A stretch of 64,000 nt of DNA from Microbacterium sp. BH-3-3-3 (GTDB taxonomy: Bacteria > Actinomycetota > Actinomycetes > Actinomycetales > Microbacteriaceae), in contig NZ_VEFS01000001.1 of the NCBI RefSeq assembly GCF_007679045.1, forward strand, positions 305,520 to 369,519, given 5' to 3'. Positions 1 to 8,040 of the stretch are shown piece after piece; the first letter of the stretch is position 1, and each line of letters begins with the position of its first letter. A program made the position numbers and the translations under genes. The notes under the pieces were generated by a model. That model saw only the letters and a list, made by a program, of their open reading frames with translations, ran no database searches and had not been told where the DNA came from.

Positions 1-1
1 C

Positions 2-784
2 CGAGACGCGGAGGCCAACCCCGCGTTCCGCATCGCCGCGCGCGCGGGGTACGCGGCCAACGGCATCCTGCACCTGCTCATCGGCGGGCTCGTGATCGCG
101 GTCGGCCTCGGCGCGAAGGAGGACAGCGATCAGACCGGAGCGTTCCGCGCGGTCGCCGCGGCGCCCCTCGGCGCCGCCGCTCTGTGGGCCCTGGCCGTCG
201 GACTCGTGGCCCTCGGCGCCTGGCACCTGCTGCAGGCGTTCGCCCCGCGTCACCTCTCGGTGTGGCGCCGGATCGGCCGGATCTTCGCCGAGGCCCCGCA
301 GGGCCTCGTCTTCGCCGCGGTCGGGCTGGTGTCGGCATCCGTCGCCCTGGGGGCCCGTCCACGCGCCGAGCAGGCGGCCGAAGACCTCAGCCAGGGCGTG
401 CTCACCTGGCCGATCGGCGGATTCGTGCTCGGCGTGGTCGGTCTCGCGGTGGCCGCGGTCGGCGTCGGCTTCGTCTGGATGGGCCTGCGCCGGTCGTTCC
501 ACTCCAGGGTGCGCACGCCGGCAGGCCCCGGCGGCTTCGCCCTCACGGTGCTCGGCGTCGTCGGATTCGTCACGAAGGGCGTGGCCCTGCTGATCGTGGG
601 GGTGCTCGTGGTCGTCGCCGCCGTCACCGTCGAGCCCGACACCGCGGGCGGGCTCGACGGAGCGACCGCCGCCGTCGTGGCCCTGCCCGCCGGCCCCGTG
701 CTCGCCTGTCTCGTCGGTGTGGGATTCCTCGCCTACGGCGTCTTCACGGTCTTCCGCGCGCGGTACGCACGGCTCGACGCCTGA
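2..784 (+). CDS. DUF1206 family membrane protein (5' end missing)
   Basis: The gene enters from the left edge in an open frame, so its true start is outside the window. The visible 260 residues begin with a stretch reading ARAGYAANGILHLLIGG, typical of the first helix of DUF1206 proteins. About six hydrophobic segments follow in three similar pairs, and the protein ends in a short basic tail (FRARYARL). The family is actinobacterial, lies in the inner membrane and has no firmly assigned function. The gene runs head-on into an aldo/keto reductase gene only 9 bases after its stop, with no clear terminator between them. Family assignment is confident; the role is unknown. Confidence 0.82.
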   Translation, partial: RDAEANPAFRIAARAGYAANGILHLLIGGLVIAVGLGAKEDSDQTGAFRAVAAAPLGAAALWALAVGLVALGAWHLLQAFAPRHLSVWRRIGRIFAEAPQGLVFAAVGLVSASVALGARPRAEQAAEDLSQGVLTWPIGGFVLGVVGLAVAAVGVGFVWMGLRRSFHSRVRTPAGPGGFALTVLGVVGFVTKGVALLIVGVLVVVAAVTVEPDTAGGLDGATAAVVALPAGPVLACLVGVGFLAYGVFTVFRARYARLDA

Positions 785-793
785 GCTCGGGCC

Positions 794-1615
794 TCAGTCG
801 AGGTCGGGGTTGCGGCCCGTGCGCTCGCCCGTGTCGAGGGTCGCGATGACGGTGTGGTCGTCCTCGTCGAGCGTGAAGTCGAAAACGTCGCCGTTCTCGC
901 GGATGCGGTCGAGCGACACCGACTTCGGGAACACCACGAGGTCGCGATCGAGGTGCCAGCGGATGACGACCTGGGCCGGCGTCTTGCCGTATTTCTCGGC
1001 GATGCGGGCGAGCACCGGCTCGTCGAGCAGGCCGCCGCGCGCGAGCGGCGCCCACGACTCGGTCACGATGCCGTTCGCGACGTGCCAGTCGACCAGCTCG
1101 TTCTGCGGGAAGCGCGGGTGCAGCTCGACCTGGTTCACGGCCGGCAGCAGTCCGGTCTCGTCGCGCAGGCGATCGAGGTGCACGACCGAGAAGTTGCTGA
1201 CGCCGATCGAGGCCGCTCGTCCCTCCTGCTGCAGGCGCTGGAGCGCCCTCCAGGTGTCGACGTAGCGGTCGGCACTGGGGATCGGCCAGTGGATGAGGTA
1301 GAGGTCGACGCGGTCGAGACCGAGCTTCGCGGCGCTGGCGTCGAAGGCCCGCAGCGTTTCATCGAACCCCTGGTCGTCGTTCCACACCTTCGTGGTGACG
1401 AACACCTCGTCGCGCTCGAGGCCCGAGGCGCGCAGCCCTTCGCCGACCTCGGCCTCGTTGCCGTAGAGCGCGGCCGTGTCGATGTGGCGGTACCCGGCGG
1501 CGAGCGCGCCCTCGACGAGACCGGCGGTGACGTCTGCGGGCACCTTGTACGTGCCGACGCCGAGCTGCGGGATGGTGGAGCCGTCGCTCAGCGACAGGCG
1601 GGGTGCGGCGATCAT
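794..1615 (-). CDS. aldo/keto reductase (AKR5-like)
   Basis: This is a cytoplasmic NADPH-dependent reductase of 273 residues, the usual size for the compact AKR class (2,5-diketo-gluconate reductase or YdhF-like). The catalytic tetrad is visible: Asp and Tyr in DTAALYGNE, Lys in TTKVWN and His in IHWPIP. The C-terminal cofactor region includes VVFPKSV. An upstream extension of 29 codons is possible, but I chose the ATG at 1615 because it begins MIAAPRLSLSDG, where family members start, and because a TAGCGT box lies exactly 7 bases upstream, as in a leaderless transcript. The substrate cannot be read from sequence. A second, distant AKR lies at 31014-31994. Confidence 0.88.
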   Translation of the reverse strand: MIAAPRLSLSDGSTIPQLGVGTYKVPADVTAGLVEGALAAGYRHIDTAALYGNEAEVGEGLRASGLERDEVFVTTKVWNDDQGFDETLRAFDASAAKLGLDRVDLYLIHWPIPSADRYVDTWRALQRLQQEGRAASIGVSNFSVVHLDRLRDETGLLPAVNQVELHPRFPQNELVDWHVANGIVTESWAPLARGGLLDEPVLARIAEKYGKTPAQVVIRWHLDRDLVVFPKSVSLDRIRENGDVFDFTLDEDDHTVIATLDTGERTGRNPDLD

Positions 1616-1622
1616 GGCATCC

Positions 1623-1628
1623 ACGCTA
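1623..1628 (-). promoter_or_regulatory. -10 box of aldo/keto reductase (leaderless type)
   Basis: The minus strand reads TAGCGT, then 7 bases, then ATG at 1615. This places the expected transcription start on or beside the start codon. Confidence 0.5.
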
Positions 1629-1690
1629 CCGAGTCGCCCGCGCGTGCCGGGTCGCTTGACCACCCGCCCCGACTTGCTGCGTCGAAGACC

Positions 1691-1759
1691 GCGAAACTGC
1701 ATCTCGCTGACATGTCGGTTGCAACCTGCAGCCGTGTCGTCAGCGAGATGCAGTCTCGC
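1691..1759. repeat. 21-bp imperfect inverted repeat with palindromic loop
   Basis: Two 21-base arms (1691-1711 and 1739-1759) are reverse complements with one mismatch; each contains ACTGCATCTCGCTGAC or its complement. The 27-base spacer holds a second palindrome, GGTTGCAACC (1717-1726). It lies 23 bases past the proS stop codon, so it could end proS transcription. It has no U-tract and its long arms look more like a mobile palindromic element of the REP/MITE kind. It is unrelated to the CTGAGCCTGTCGAAG repeat found elsewhere in the window. Confidence 0.7.
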
Positions 1760-1781
1760 GATGAAAAGGCGGGGCGAAGGC

Positions 1782-3578
1782 TCAGCGCGTGAGCGCCGCC
1801 ACGGCGTCGTCGACCGACACGGTGTCGCGTTCGCCCGTGCGGCGGTCCCAGAGCTCGACCTGACCCTCGGCCGCGCCGCGACCCACGATGAGGATGCGCG
1901 GGATGCCGACGAGCTCGGCGTCGCCGAACTTCACGCCGGGCGACACCTTGGGGCGGTCGTCGTAGAGCACGTCGAGACCGGCTGCCTCGAGCTGGTCGGA
2001 GACGGATGCCGCGAGCTCGAACGCCACGGCGTCGCGGCCGGTCGCGACCACGTGCACGTCGAACGGCGCGACGGACTCCGGCCAGATCAGGCCCTTGGCG
2101 TCGTTGTTGAGCTCGGCGATGATCGCGAGGATGCGGGTGACGCCGATGCCGTACGAGCCCATCGTGACGGTGGCGAGCTTGCCGTTCTCGTCGAGCACCT
2201 TCAGGCCCAGAGCCTCGGCGTACTTGCGGCCGAGCTGGAAGACGTGGCCGATCTCCATGCCGCGCGCCAATTCCACCGGGCCGGAGCCGTCGGGGGCGGG
2301 GTCGCCCGCGCGCACGGTCGAGACCTCGACGACGCCGTCGCCGACGAAGTCGCGGCCTGCGACGAGGGAGTGCACGTGCTTCTGGTCGATGTTGGCGCCC
2401 GTGATCCACGCCGTGCCGTCGACCACGCGGGGGTCGAGCACGTAGCGGATGTTCGTCGCCGACTCCTCGCCCAGCACGGGACCGGTCGGCGACCAGGGGC
2501 CGATGTAGCCCTTGACCAGCAGCGGGTTCTTCGCGAAGTCGGCCTCGGTGGCCGCCTCGACCTCGGCGGGGGCGAAGGCGACCTCGACGCGCTTGTCGTC
2601 GACGTCGCGGTCGCCGGGAAGGCCCACGACGACGAGCTCGCGCGTGCCGTCGAGGTGTGTGAGGGCGAGCACGACGTTCTTGAGCGTGTGCGCGGCCGTC
2701 CACTGGGTGGCCTCGGCGGTGGCCGGACCGGCGATGCCGGGCGCGGGGGCCTCGAGGTGCGCGTTCGCGTGGTCGACGAGGGTCGCGATCGTCGGAGTGT
2801 TCGGCGAGTCGAAGACCACGGCCTCGGGCTGCCCCTCGATGGGCAGCGACTCGGGAACGACGGTCGTGAAGGCCTCGACGTTCGCCGCGTAGCCGCCGGC
2901 CGAGCGCACGAAGGTGTCTTCGCCGATCGGGGTCGGGTGCAGGAACTCCTCCGACTTCGATCCGCCCATCGCGCCGGCGTCGGCGGCGACGATCACGTAC
3001 TCGAGGCCCAGGCGGGTGAAGATGCGCTCGTAAGCGTCGCGCTGAGCCTGGTACGAGGCGTCGAGACCGGCATCCGTCGCGTCGAACGAGTACGCGTCCT
3101 TCATCGTGAACTCGCGGCCGCGGAGGAGGCCGGCGCGGGGACGCGCCTCGTCGCGGTACTTGTCCTGGATCTGATAGATCGTCAGCGGCAGGTCTTTGTA
3201 CGACGAGTACAGGTCCTTCACCAGCAGGGTGAACATCTCCTCGTGCGTGGGCGCGAGAAGGTAGTCGGCGCCCTTGCGGTCCTGCAGGCGGAACAGCGCG
3301 TCGCCGTACTCCTCCCAGCGTCCCGTGACCTCATACGGCTCGCGGGGCAGCAGCGCCGGGAAGTGCACCTCGAACGCTCCGGCGTTCGCCATCTCCTCGC
3401 GGACGACGGCCTCGATCTTGGCCTTGACCCTCAGACCCAGAGGGAGCCACGCGAAGACGCCCGGGGCGTTGCGACGGATGTAACCGGCGCGCACGAGCAG
3501 GCGGTGGCTCGTGACCTCGGCATCCGAGGGATCTTCGCGGAGCGTGCGGAGGAAGTAGTTCGACAGACGGGTGACCAC
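1782..3578 (-). CDS. proS: prolyl-tRNA synthetase
   Basis: This class II aminoacyl-tRNA synthetase charges tRNA-Pro. At 598 residues it is the long bacterial form. The N-terminus ([20 protein letters not shown]) and the class II motif 1 region ([12 protein letters not shown]) are clear. The insertion editing domain sits in the middle at about residues 230-400 ([14 protein letters not shown]) and removes mischarged alanine. The C-terminal half carries motif 3 ([13 protein letters not shown]) and the anticodon-binding domain ([10 protein letters not shown]). The GTG start at 3578 lies 8 bases behind a TAGACT box, so the leader is at most a base or two. The gene stands alone, with an inverted repeat just after its stop. 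Confidence 0.97.
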   Translation of the reverse strand: MVTRLSNYFLRTLREDPSDAEVTSHRLLVRAGYIRRNAPGVFAWLPLGLRVKAKIEAVVREEMANAGAFEVHFPALLPREPYEVTGRWEEYGDALFRLQDRKGADYLLAPTHEEMFTLLVKDLYSSYKDLPLTIYQIQDKYRDEARPRAGLLRGREFTMKDAYSFDATDAGLDASYQAQRDAYERIFTRLGLEYVIVAADAGAMGGSKSEEFLHPTPIGEDTFVRSAGGYAANVEAFTTVVPESLPIEGQPEAVVFDSPNTPTIATLVDHANAHLEAPAPGIAGPATAEATQWTAAHTLKNVVLALTHLDGTRELVVVGLPGDRDVDDKRVEVAFAPAEVEAATEADFAKNPLLVKGYIGPWSPTGPVLGEESATNIRYVLDPRVVDGTAWITGANIDQKHVHSLVAGRDFVGDGVVEVSTVRAGDPAPDGSGPVELARGMEIGHVFQLGRKYAEALGLKVLDENGKLATVTMGSYGIGVTRILAIIAELNNDAKGLIWPESVAPFDVHVVATGRDAVAFELAASVSDQLEAAGLDVLYDDRPKVSPGVKFGDAELVGIPRILIVGRGAAEGQVELWDRRTGERDTVSVDDAVAALTR

Positions 3579-3596
3579 GAGAGACGAGTCTAGGCC

Positions 3597-4802
3597 TCAG
3601 CCGTAGACGCCCTCGAAGACCAGCTCGGCGATGCTCTTCACCGCCGCGGGACGATCACCCTCCGTCATGGACCAGGGCAGGGCGACGCGCACCCAGTTCC
3701 CGTCGACGAGAACGTCCGCGTAGTAGACGGTGCCCCCGCCCAGCGGCCCCTCGCTGAGTCGCGCGGCGTCGGTCGTTCGCCCGCCGGTCGCCGAAATCGG
3801 CTGGCCGGTGACCGCGGCGTCGAAGGCCCACTCGCCGCCCGGCAGCCAGGTCACGCGAACCGACTCCGTGTCGAGATCGTTCGTGGCACTCGCGGGGTAG
3901 TAGTGGCAGAGAGGTGCGTCCCAGTAGCCGTCGAGCATCCATGCCTGCACGCTCCATCCTCCCCACCCGTCTTCGACGGATTTGAGGCCGGGGATGCCGA
4001 CGATCGGTCCCAACCGTTCCGGAGGAAGGACCGTCGCGCACTCACCCGGGAGCGCCCTCGACCCGGTCGGCGGGACCCATCGCGACGCGGATGGCGGAGA
4101 CGCGCGGATGAGATCGCCGATCTGCGAGGCCGCGACCGCGCTCAGCGCGTCGTCCTCGGGCGTTCGCCCGACCTCGCCATCCGAGGTTCCCACGACGGAG
4201 AGGAAGGCGCCCTCGATGAGTTCGCACGGGAACTCGGCGCTACAGGTGTCGCCGAGCACGGCACGATGATGCTCCACGACGCCCTCGGCGTCGGGAACGA
4301 TCGAAACCTCCGCCGAGCGCCCGTTGAGCTCACCGAACTCGCAGTAGAGCGCGCCCGCCTGCTCGAAGGAGTACTGCATCGGCCCGGGCAGCCAGGCGTT
4401 CCCCGTGAGACGCGGAATCGTGGAAGCGATCTCGGGCACCTCCCCACCGAAGAACGACGCGACGAATGGAGCCACGTCGGCGCAGCCGAACGAGAAGCGC
4501 GACGCGGGTTGTGCCACGATCCGCGCCGGCGGCGCCGTCGGGGTCGGAGTCTGCGAGGCCGTCGGGGTCGGCACCGGCGCCACGGTGGCCGTGGGGCTGG
4601 GCGACGGGGTGTTCGCGATCGGCGGTGCGCTGAGCGTCGTCGTGGCCGCCACTCCCCCGGCGAGCGCGACCACGAGCAGGGCCGCGACGGATCCGGCGAT
4701 CCAGGCGCCGCGGTGGGCACCCGCGGGCTTGATGTCGCGGGCTCCGCCCACGATGCGGGCGCGCAGGGCGGCGCGCTCGTCGGGTGTCAGCTGGTCGATC
4801 AT
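3597..4802 (-). CDS. membrane-anchored putative anti-sigma factor
   Basis: The 401-residue protein starts with a short cytoplasmic part (residues 1-32, MIDQLTPDERAALRARIVGG), followed by one membrane helix (about 33-55). A Pro/Thr-rich linker (TPSPSPTATVAPVPTPTA) then leads to a large extracellular part. That outer part looks like two related units, each with a Gly-Cys or Glu-Cys start (SFGCADV, PGECATV) and a later Cys in LYCEF or PLCHYYP, so each may be closed by a disulfide. Its ATG overlaps the stop of the ECF sigma gene by 4 bases (ATGA), meaning translational coupling. That arrangement and the topology suggest an anti-sigma factor that senses something outside the cell. No classic zinc anti-sigma motif is visible, so the role is inferred. 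Confidence 0.7.
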   Translation of the reverse strand: MIDQLTPDERAALRARIVGGARDIKPAGAHRGAWIAGSVAALLVVALAGGVAATTTLSAPPIANTPSPSPTATVAPVPTPTASQTPTPTAPPARIVAQPASRFSFGCADVAPFVASFFGGEVPEIASTIPRLTGNAWLPGPMQYSFEQAGALYCEFGELNGRSAEVSIVPDAEGVVEHHRAVLGDTCSAEFPCELIEGAFLSVVGTSDGEVGRTPEDDALSAVAASQIGDLIRASPPSASRWVPPTGSRALPGECATVLPPERLGPIVGIPGLKSVEDGWGGWSVQAWMLDGYWDAPLCHYYPASATNDLDTESVRVTWLPGGEWAFDAAVTGQPISATGGRTTDAARLSEGPLGGGTVYYADVLVDGNWVRVALPWSMTEGDRPAAVKSIAELVFEGVYG

Positions 4803-5326
4803 GCCCGGACCCCTTCCAGCGCGAGCTCGTCGCGCAACTTCGCCTTCGCGCGGGACAGCCGCGACTTCACCGTTCCGGCCGGAATGCCGAGTGCCTGAGC
4901 GATCTCGCGCTCGGGGTAGCCCTCGAGCACCGACAGCACCACGACCGCCTGTTCGCGCTCGGGCAACCGCTTGAGCGCCGAGAGCACTCCGCTGTCGTCG
5001 TGTCCCGACGTCGCGGTCGCCGCGACCGGTGCGCGATCGAGCAGGGCGCGGTACCTCCTGCTCGAGCGCTCGAGGTTCCGCGCGCAGTGGGCGACCGTCG
5101 TCAGCAGCCACGGCAGGGGCGACCCGTCGACCAGACGCACCGAGGCGCGTTTGCGCCACAGCTCGAAGAACGCCACGGTCACGGCGTCCTTGGCGTCCTC
5201 CCGATGGGTCAGCAGGCGCGACGCGTGCCGGAACAGCCGCGCGTCGTACCGATCGAACAGAGCGGCGAGCGCGAGCTCGTCGCCTTGGCGCACCCGGGTC
5301 CACAGCCCGGCGTCGTCGTCATCCAC
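4799..5326 (-). CDS. ECF-type RNA polymerase sigma factor
   Basis: This sigma-70 family factor of 175 residues has only regions 2 and 4. Region 2 runs from about residue 15 to 75 (LALAALFDRYDARLFRHASR, EDAKDAVTVAFFELWRK). Region 4 lies at about 115-165 with a helix-turn-helix (LPEREQAVVVLSVLEGYPER, AQALGIPAGTVKSRLSRAK). The start is a GTG followed by four Asp codons. The gene is first in a two-gene operon with the membrane protein at 3597-4802, which is probably its anti-sigma partner. Its target promoter is unknown; the region upstream contains a GAACC sequence but no convincing ECF promoter pair. Confidence 0.92.
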   Translation of the reverse strand: MDDDDAGLWTRVRQGDELALAALFDRYDARLFRHASRLLTHREDAKDAVTVAFFELWRKRASVRLVDGSPLPWLLTTVAHCARNLERSSRRYRALLDRAPVAATATSGHDDSGVLSALKRLPEREQAVVVLSVLEGYPEREIAQALGIPAGTVKSRLSRAKAKLRDELALEGVRA

Positions 5327-5447
5327 ACTCTGTAATGTCCACGATCCGTCGATCGGTTCACGACCGACGTGGCGGTTTCGATAACGAAAAGGTGACGGGT
5401 CCGTCGCTCTCGAGACGGCCGTGCTCGCACGTCCCGTGCGATCACGA

Positions 5448-5489
5448 ACGGAGGGGGCCGATTCGCCATCGCGCTTCGGCCCCCTCCGT
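5448..5489 (-). terminator. hairpin terminator of the surface-protein gene
   Basis: There is a perfect 14-bp stem (5448-5461 with 5476-5489, ACGGAGGGGGCCGA) and a 14-base loop. It begins 8 bases past the stop codon of the minus-strand gene at 5497. There is no real U-tract, as is common in actinobacteria. Confidence 0.7.
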
Positions 5490-5496
5490 CGCTCCT

Positions 5497-5890
5497 CTAT
5501 CGACGCGAGGCGGTCCGTCGTGCGGTCCGCGCCCGTCGAACGGCCATCAGGGCCGCCCCGCCGCCCAGCAATAGCGACGCAGCCGTCACCGGTCCGGCTG
5601 GCGCGGCATCCGTTCCCATGACCGCGAGGGCACCCGCCGGCGATCCCGTGGCCGGGGCGGAGGTCGGCGTGGCCCCTGCCCCACCCGTGCCGGCACCCGC
5701 ACCGGGACCGGTGCTCGACGACGGGCTCGGCGTGGGCGTCGGGCTCGGCGCGGCTTCAGCGGTGAACACGGCGCGCGCCACCTCCGCGCGGCCGGCGCAC
5801 CAGCGACCCCGTCGACGTCAGCGTCAGGGCGAGGACGACGAGAAGACCGGCTCGGGCGCGGGCCGGGCGTCCGGAGGTCGAGCGGGACAT
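5497..5890 (-). pseudogene. small sortase-type surface protein, probably frameshifted
   Basis: Two minus-strand frames together make one sensible secreted protein. The first, from the ATG at 5890, encodes a signal peptide (MSRSTSGRPARARAG, then LLVVLALTLTSTGSL) that ends abruptly in an arginine-rich tail. The second encodes a Pro/Ser/Thr/Gly-rich stalk (AAPSPTPTPSPSSSTGPGAG) and a C-terminal sorting-signal shape: LAVMGTDAAP, a hydrophobic helix (VTAASLLLGGGAALMAV) and a basic end (RRARTARR). The join lies around 5785-5825, where a 1-base shift would fuse them. The second frame's own GTG start at 5781 has no well-placed ribosome site. LAVMG departs from LPXTG/LAXTG, so anchoring may be lost. 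A sequencing error is an alternative. Confidence 0.55.
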
Positions 5891-6093
5891 GGAGCCACCT
5901 CGGGTGCGGGGGATCGGAAGGAGAGCGACGGCGTGCACCGGGCGTTCGCCGGATCGCCGCGGGCTCATGAAACCACTCGGAGAGAGTCACGCCCTCCGAC
6001 GAAGCACAGAAGTAGTCGAGCATTCACCAGCTCTCGCGGCAGAATCACCTCCCTGCGCGCGGGCTCACAGGAAAAAGTCCGACCGCTCACGTC

Positions 6094-6483
6094 TCACCAC
6101 TGAACGGCGAGGCCTGCCAGCCGAGAGAACGCGTCGTCGCTGCTGAGAAGCGTGAGGGACTCCACCATCGCCTGCGCGGCGAGCATCCGGTCGAACGGGT
6201 CACGATGATCCCACTGCAGGGCTCCGGCGAGGAGCGCATGCGTCTCGTCGATCGGGAGCCTCTCCGCGCCGAGGCGATCGAGATGGCGTGCGTAGCCCCC
6301 GACGAGCGCGTCGGCGTGCGGGAGTTTGCCGATCCGCTGCTTCGTCGAGATCTCCCACGCAGAGGCGGCGGACACGACGATCGTCGACGACGGGTCGGCA
6401 AGGATCGTCGAGGAGGCCGGGCCGAGGCGATCCGGGGCGGTCAGCGCCCAGAGAAGCGTGTGCGTGTCGAGCAGATACCTCAC
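6094..6483 (-). CDS. PIN-domain toxin of a type II toxin-antitoxin pair (VapC-like)
   Basis: The 129-residue protein is a PIN-domain ribonuclease. The first acidic residue is in YLLDTHTLLWAL at the N-terminus, the Glu is in SAASAWEISTKQRIGKL, and the C-terminal acidic cluster is in WDHRDPFDRMLAAQA and LLSSDDAF. This is the PIN subfamily with the DTHxLLW start. Such enzymes cut RNA when freed from their antitoxin. The GTG start at 6483 overlaps the antitoxin stop as GTGA, so translation is coupled. A longer reading frame upstream exists but only runs through the antitoxin gene. The identity of the RNA target cannot be inferred. Confidence 0.88.
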   Translation of the reverse strand: MRYLLDTHTLLWALTAPDRLGPASSTILADPSSTIVVSAASAWEISTKQRIGKLPHADALVGGYARHLDRLGAERLPIDETHALLAGALQWDHRDPFDRMLAAQAMVESLTLLSSDDAFSRLAGLAVQW

Positions 6484-6716
6484 GCACCGGCCTCCCAGGC
6501 CGAGAGCTCCTCTTCGGGCAGGGGGTCGGAGAACGACTCCGGGATCGCGTAGGCCACGAAGCCCAACTCCCGCTCCGCCGGCGGCTCGACGGCGACCAGC
6601 CGCGCGGCCGGGGTATCGCCCCGCGCGATGACGACCTCGTCGCCGCGTTGCACGGAGGCGATGAGGGCGGACAGATGCGTCTTGGCGTATTGCACCTTCA
6701 CTCGCGACGTCTTCAT
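6480..6716 (-). CDS. Phd/YefM-type antitoxin
   Basis: The 78-residue protein begins MKTSRVKVQYAKTHLSALIA, the N-terminal DNA-binding dimer fold of Phd/YefM antitoxins, and continues with GDEVVIARGDTPAARLVAV. Its C-terminal tail (SDPLPEEELSAWEAGA) is acidic and would bind and block the PIN toxin encoded just downstream with a 4-base overlap. The ATG at 6716 is preferred over one 14 codons upstream because family members begin there. A TTGACC followed 17-18 bases later by GAGTCT may be the promoter. Autoregulation is usual for the family but not shown here. Confidence 0.87.
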   Translation of the reverse strand: MKTSRVKVQYAKTHLSALIASVQRGDEVVIARGDTPAARLVAVEPPAERELGFVAYAIPESFSDPLPEEELSAWEAGA

Positions 6717-6771
6717 GAGAGCAGACTCGCACCCACCTCCGACATCGGTCAACCGCACTTGGTCAACCTGG

Positions 6772-7959
6772 TCACGCGGCGCGACGCCGCCCCACGTGCA
6801 GCACGGTGCGCACCACGAGCCCCGCCAGCAGGGCCCAGAACGCCGCGCTGACCCCGAAGACGGCGATCCCGGATGCCGCGACGAGGAACGTCACCACGGC
6901 GGGAACCCGCTCGCCGGGGTCGTCGATGGCCTGCTGCACGGCCGAGCCGAACGCACCGAACAGGGCCACGCCGGCCACCGCGGGGATGACCCCCGCCGGG
7001 GCGAGAAGCACGATCGCGGCGAACGCGGCCGACAGCGCGCCGAGCACGAGGTAGGTGCCCCCGGCCGAGACTCCGGCGACCCAGCGTCTTTTCGGGTCGG
7101 GGTGCGAGTCGGGGCCGGCGGCGATCGCCGCGCTGATCGCGCCGAGGTTCATCACGTGCCCGCCGAAGCCCGCGGCCGCGGCCGAGCCGAGGCCGGTGAC
7201 GAGCATCGCGGGGCGCCACGGGATCGTGAACCCGAGGCTGCGCATGACCGCGACGCCGGGCACGTTCTGCGACGCCATCGTCACCACGAACAGGGGCAGC
7301 CCGACGCCCACCACCGCGCCGAGGGTGAGGGTCGGGGCGGTGAACTCCAGATGCGGCAGGAGCGAGGCGGCATCCGCGTTCACGCCCGTGCGCGCCAGCT
7401 CGATCGCCACCACGACGATCGCGGCGACGAACGCCAGCGGCACGGCCCATCGGGGAAGAACCCGCGAGGCGACCAGCCACACGATCAGCACCGGCGCGAC
7501 ACCCCACGGGTCGTCGACGAGGCCGACGAAAGGCGCGACGCACAGCGGCAGCAGCACCCCCGCGAGCATCGCCTGCGCGATCGAGGGCGGGATGCGCGCG
7601 ATGAGCGCCCCCAACGGCGGGAACAGCGCCGTGCACAGGATCAGCGCCGCGCACACGAAGAACCCGCCCACCACGGCCGACCAGCCGCCGTCGACCGTGC
7701 CGGTGGCCGCGAGCAGCGCGACACCCGGCGTCGACCACGCCACGGTGATCGGGATGCGATACCGCGACGCGAGGATCACGCAGCCGATGCCGACCACGAG
7801 GGTGATCGCGAGCAGACCGCTCGCCGCCTGCGCGGGCGAGGCGCCCACCGAGCGAAGACCCGTCAGCACGACGGCGAAGGTGCTGGTGAAACCGACCAGG
7901 GCGGTGACGACCCCGGCGATGAGGGGACGAGCGAGGGAGGCGGGGGGAGTCTCGGTCAT
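6772..7959 (-). CDS. BenE-type benzoate/H+ symporter family transporter
   Basis: The 395-residue integral membrane protein has about twelve hydrophobic helices and the BenE family look: an N-terminal PLIAGVVTALVGFTSTFAVV, a SRYRIPITVAWSTPGVALLA stretch, and a C-terminal WALLAGLVVRTVLHVGRRRA. BenE proteins import benzoate with protons, but no benzoate or catechol degradation gene is nearby, so the substrate here is uncertain. The protein starts MTETPPASLARPL at 7959; a TAGCGT box lies 10 bases upstream, which implies a very short leader. It stands alone between the toxin-antitoxin pair and ispG. Confidence 0.86.
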   Translation of the reverse strand: MTETPPASLARPLIAGVVTALVGFTSTFAVVLTGLRSVGASPAQAASGLLAITLVVGIGCVILASRYRIPITVAWSTPGVALLAATGTVDGGWSAVVGGFFVCAALILCTALFPPLGALIARIPPSIAQAMLAGVLLPLCVAPFVGLVDDPWGVAPVLIVWLVASRVLPRWAVPLAFVAAIVVVAIELARTGVNADAASLLPHLEFTAPTLTLGAVVGVGLPLFVVTMASQNVPGVAVMRSLGFTIPWRPAMLVTGLGSAAAAGFGGHVMNLGAISAAIAAGPDSHPDPKRRWVAGVSAGGTYLVLGALSAAFAAIVLLAPAGVIPAVAGVALFGAFGSAVQQAIDDPGERVPAVVTFLVAASGIAVFGVSAAFWALLAGLVVRTVLHVGRRRAA

Positions 7960-8018
7960 GAGAATCCCGACGCTATCGGACCGCGGGGGTCGCTCCCGGA
8001 CGCGGGTGCGTTCGGCGG

Positions 8019-8035
8019 CCGGGCGTCGCGCCCGG
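8019..8035 (-). terminator. short GC hairpin after ispG
   Basis: A 7-bp stem CCGGGCG/CGCCCGG with a 3-base loop lies 6 bases beyond the ispG stop codon. It is a weak terminator candidate without a U-tract. Confidence 0.35.
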
Positions 8036-8040
8036 GTGAA

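Noticed and set aside
1476-3593. A 705-residue open frame on the plus strand opposite proS, and similar long frames opposite other genes (for example 49650-51281 opposite rho, 60862-63861 opposite argS)
   Set aside because: These are the expected mirror frames of very GC-rich genes. Their translations are low-complexity Arg/Val/Gly/Asp strings without family features, and they cross into intergenic and oppositely coded regions.
5327-5447. Autoregulated ECF promoter ahead of the sigma gene
   Set aside because: A GAACC and a CGT are present on the minus strand, but their spacing (about 13 bases) is shorter than known ECF promoters.
5470-5890. Treating 5497-5781 as an intact 94-residue protein
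   Set aside because: Its GTG start has no properly spaced ribosome site, it lacks a signal peptide despite a sorting-type C-terminus, and a signal peptide lies in another frame just upstream.
6772-7959. Benzoate degradation cluster
   Set aside because: The BenE-type transporter stands alone; no ben, cat or pca gene is within reach.
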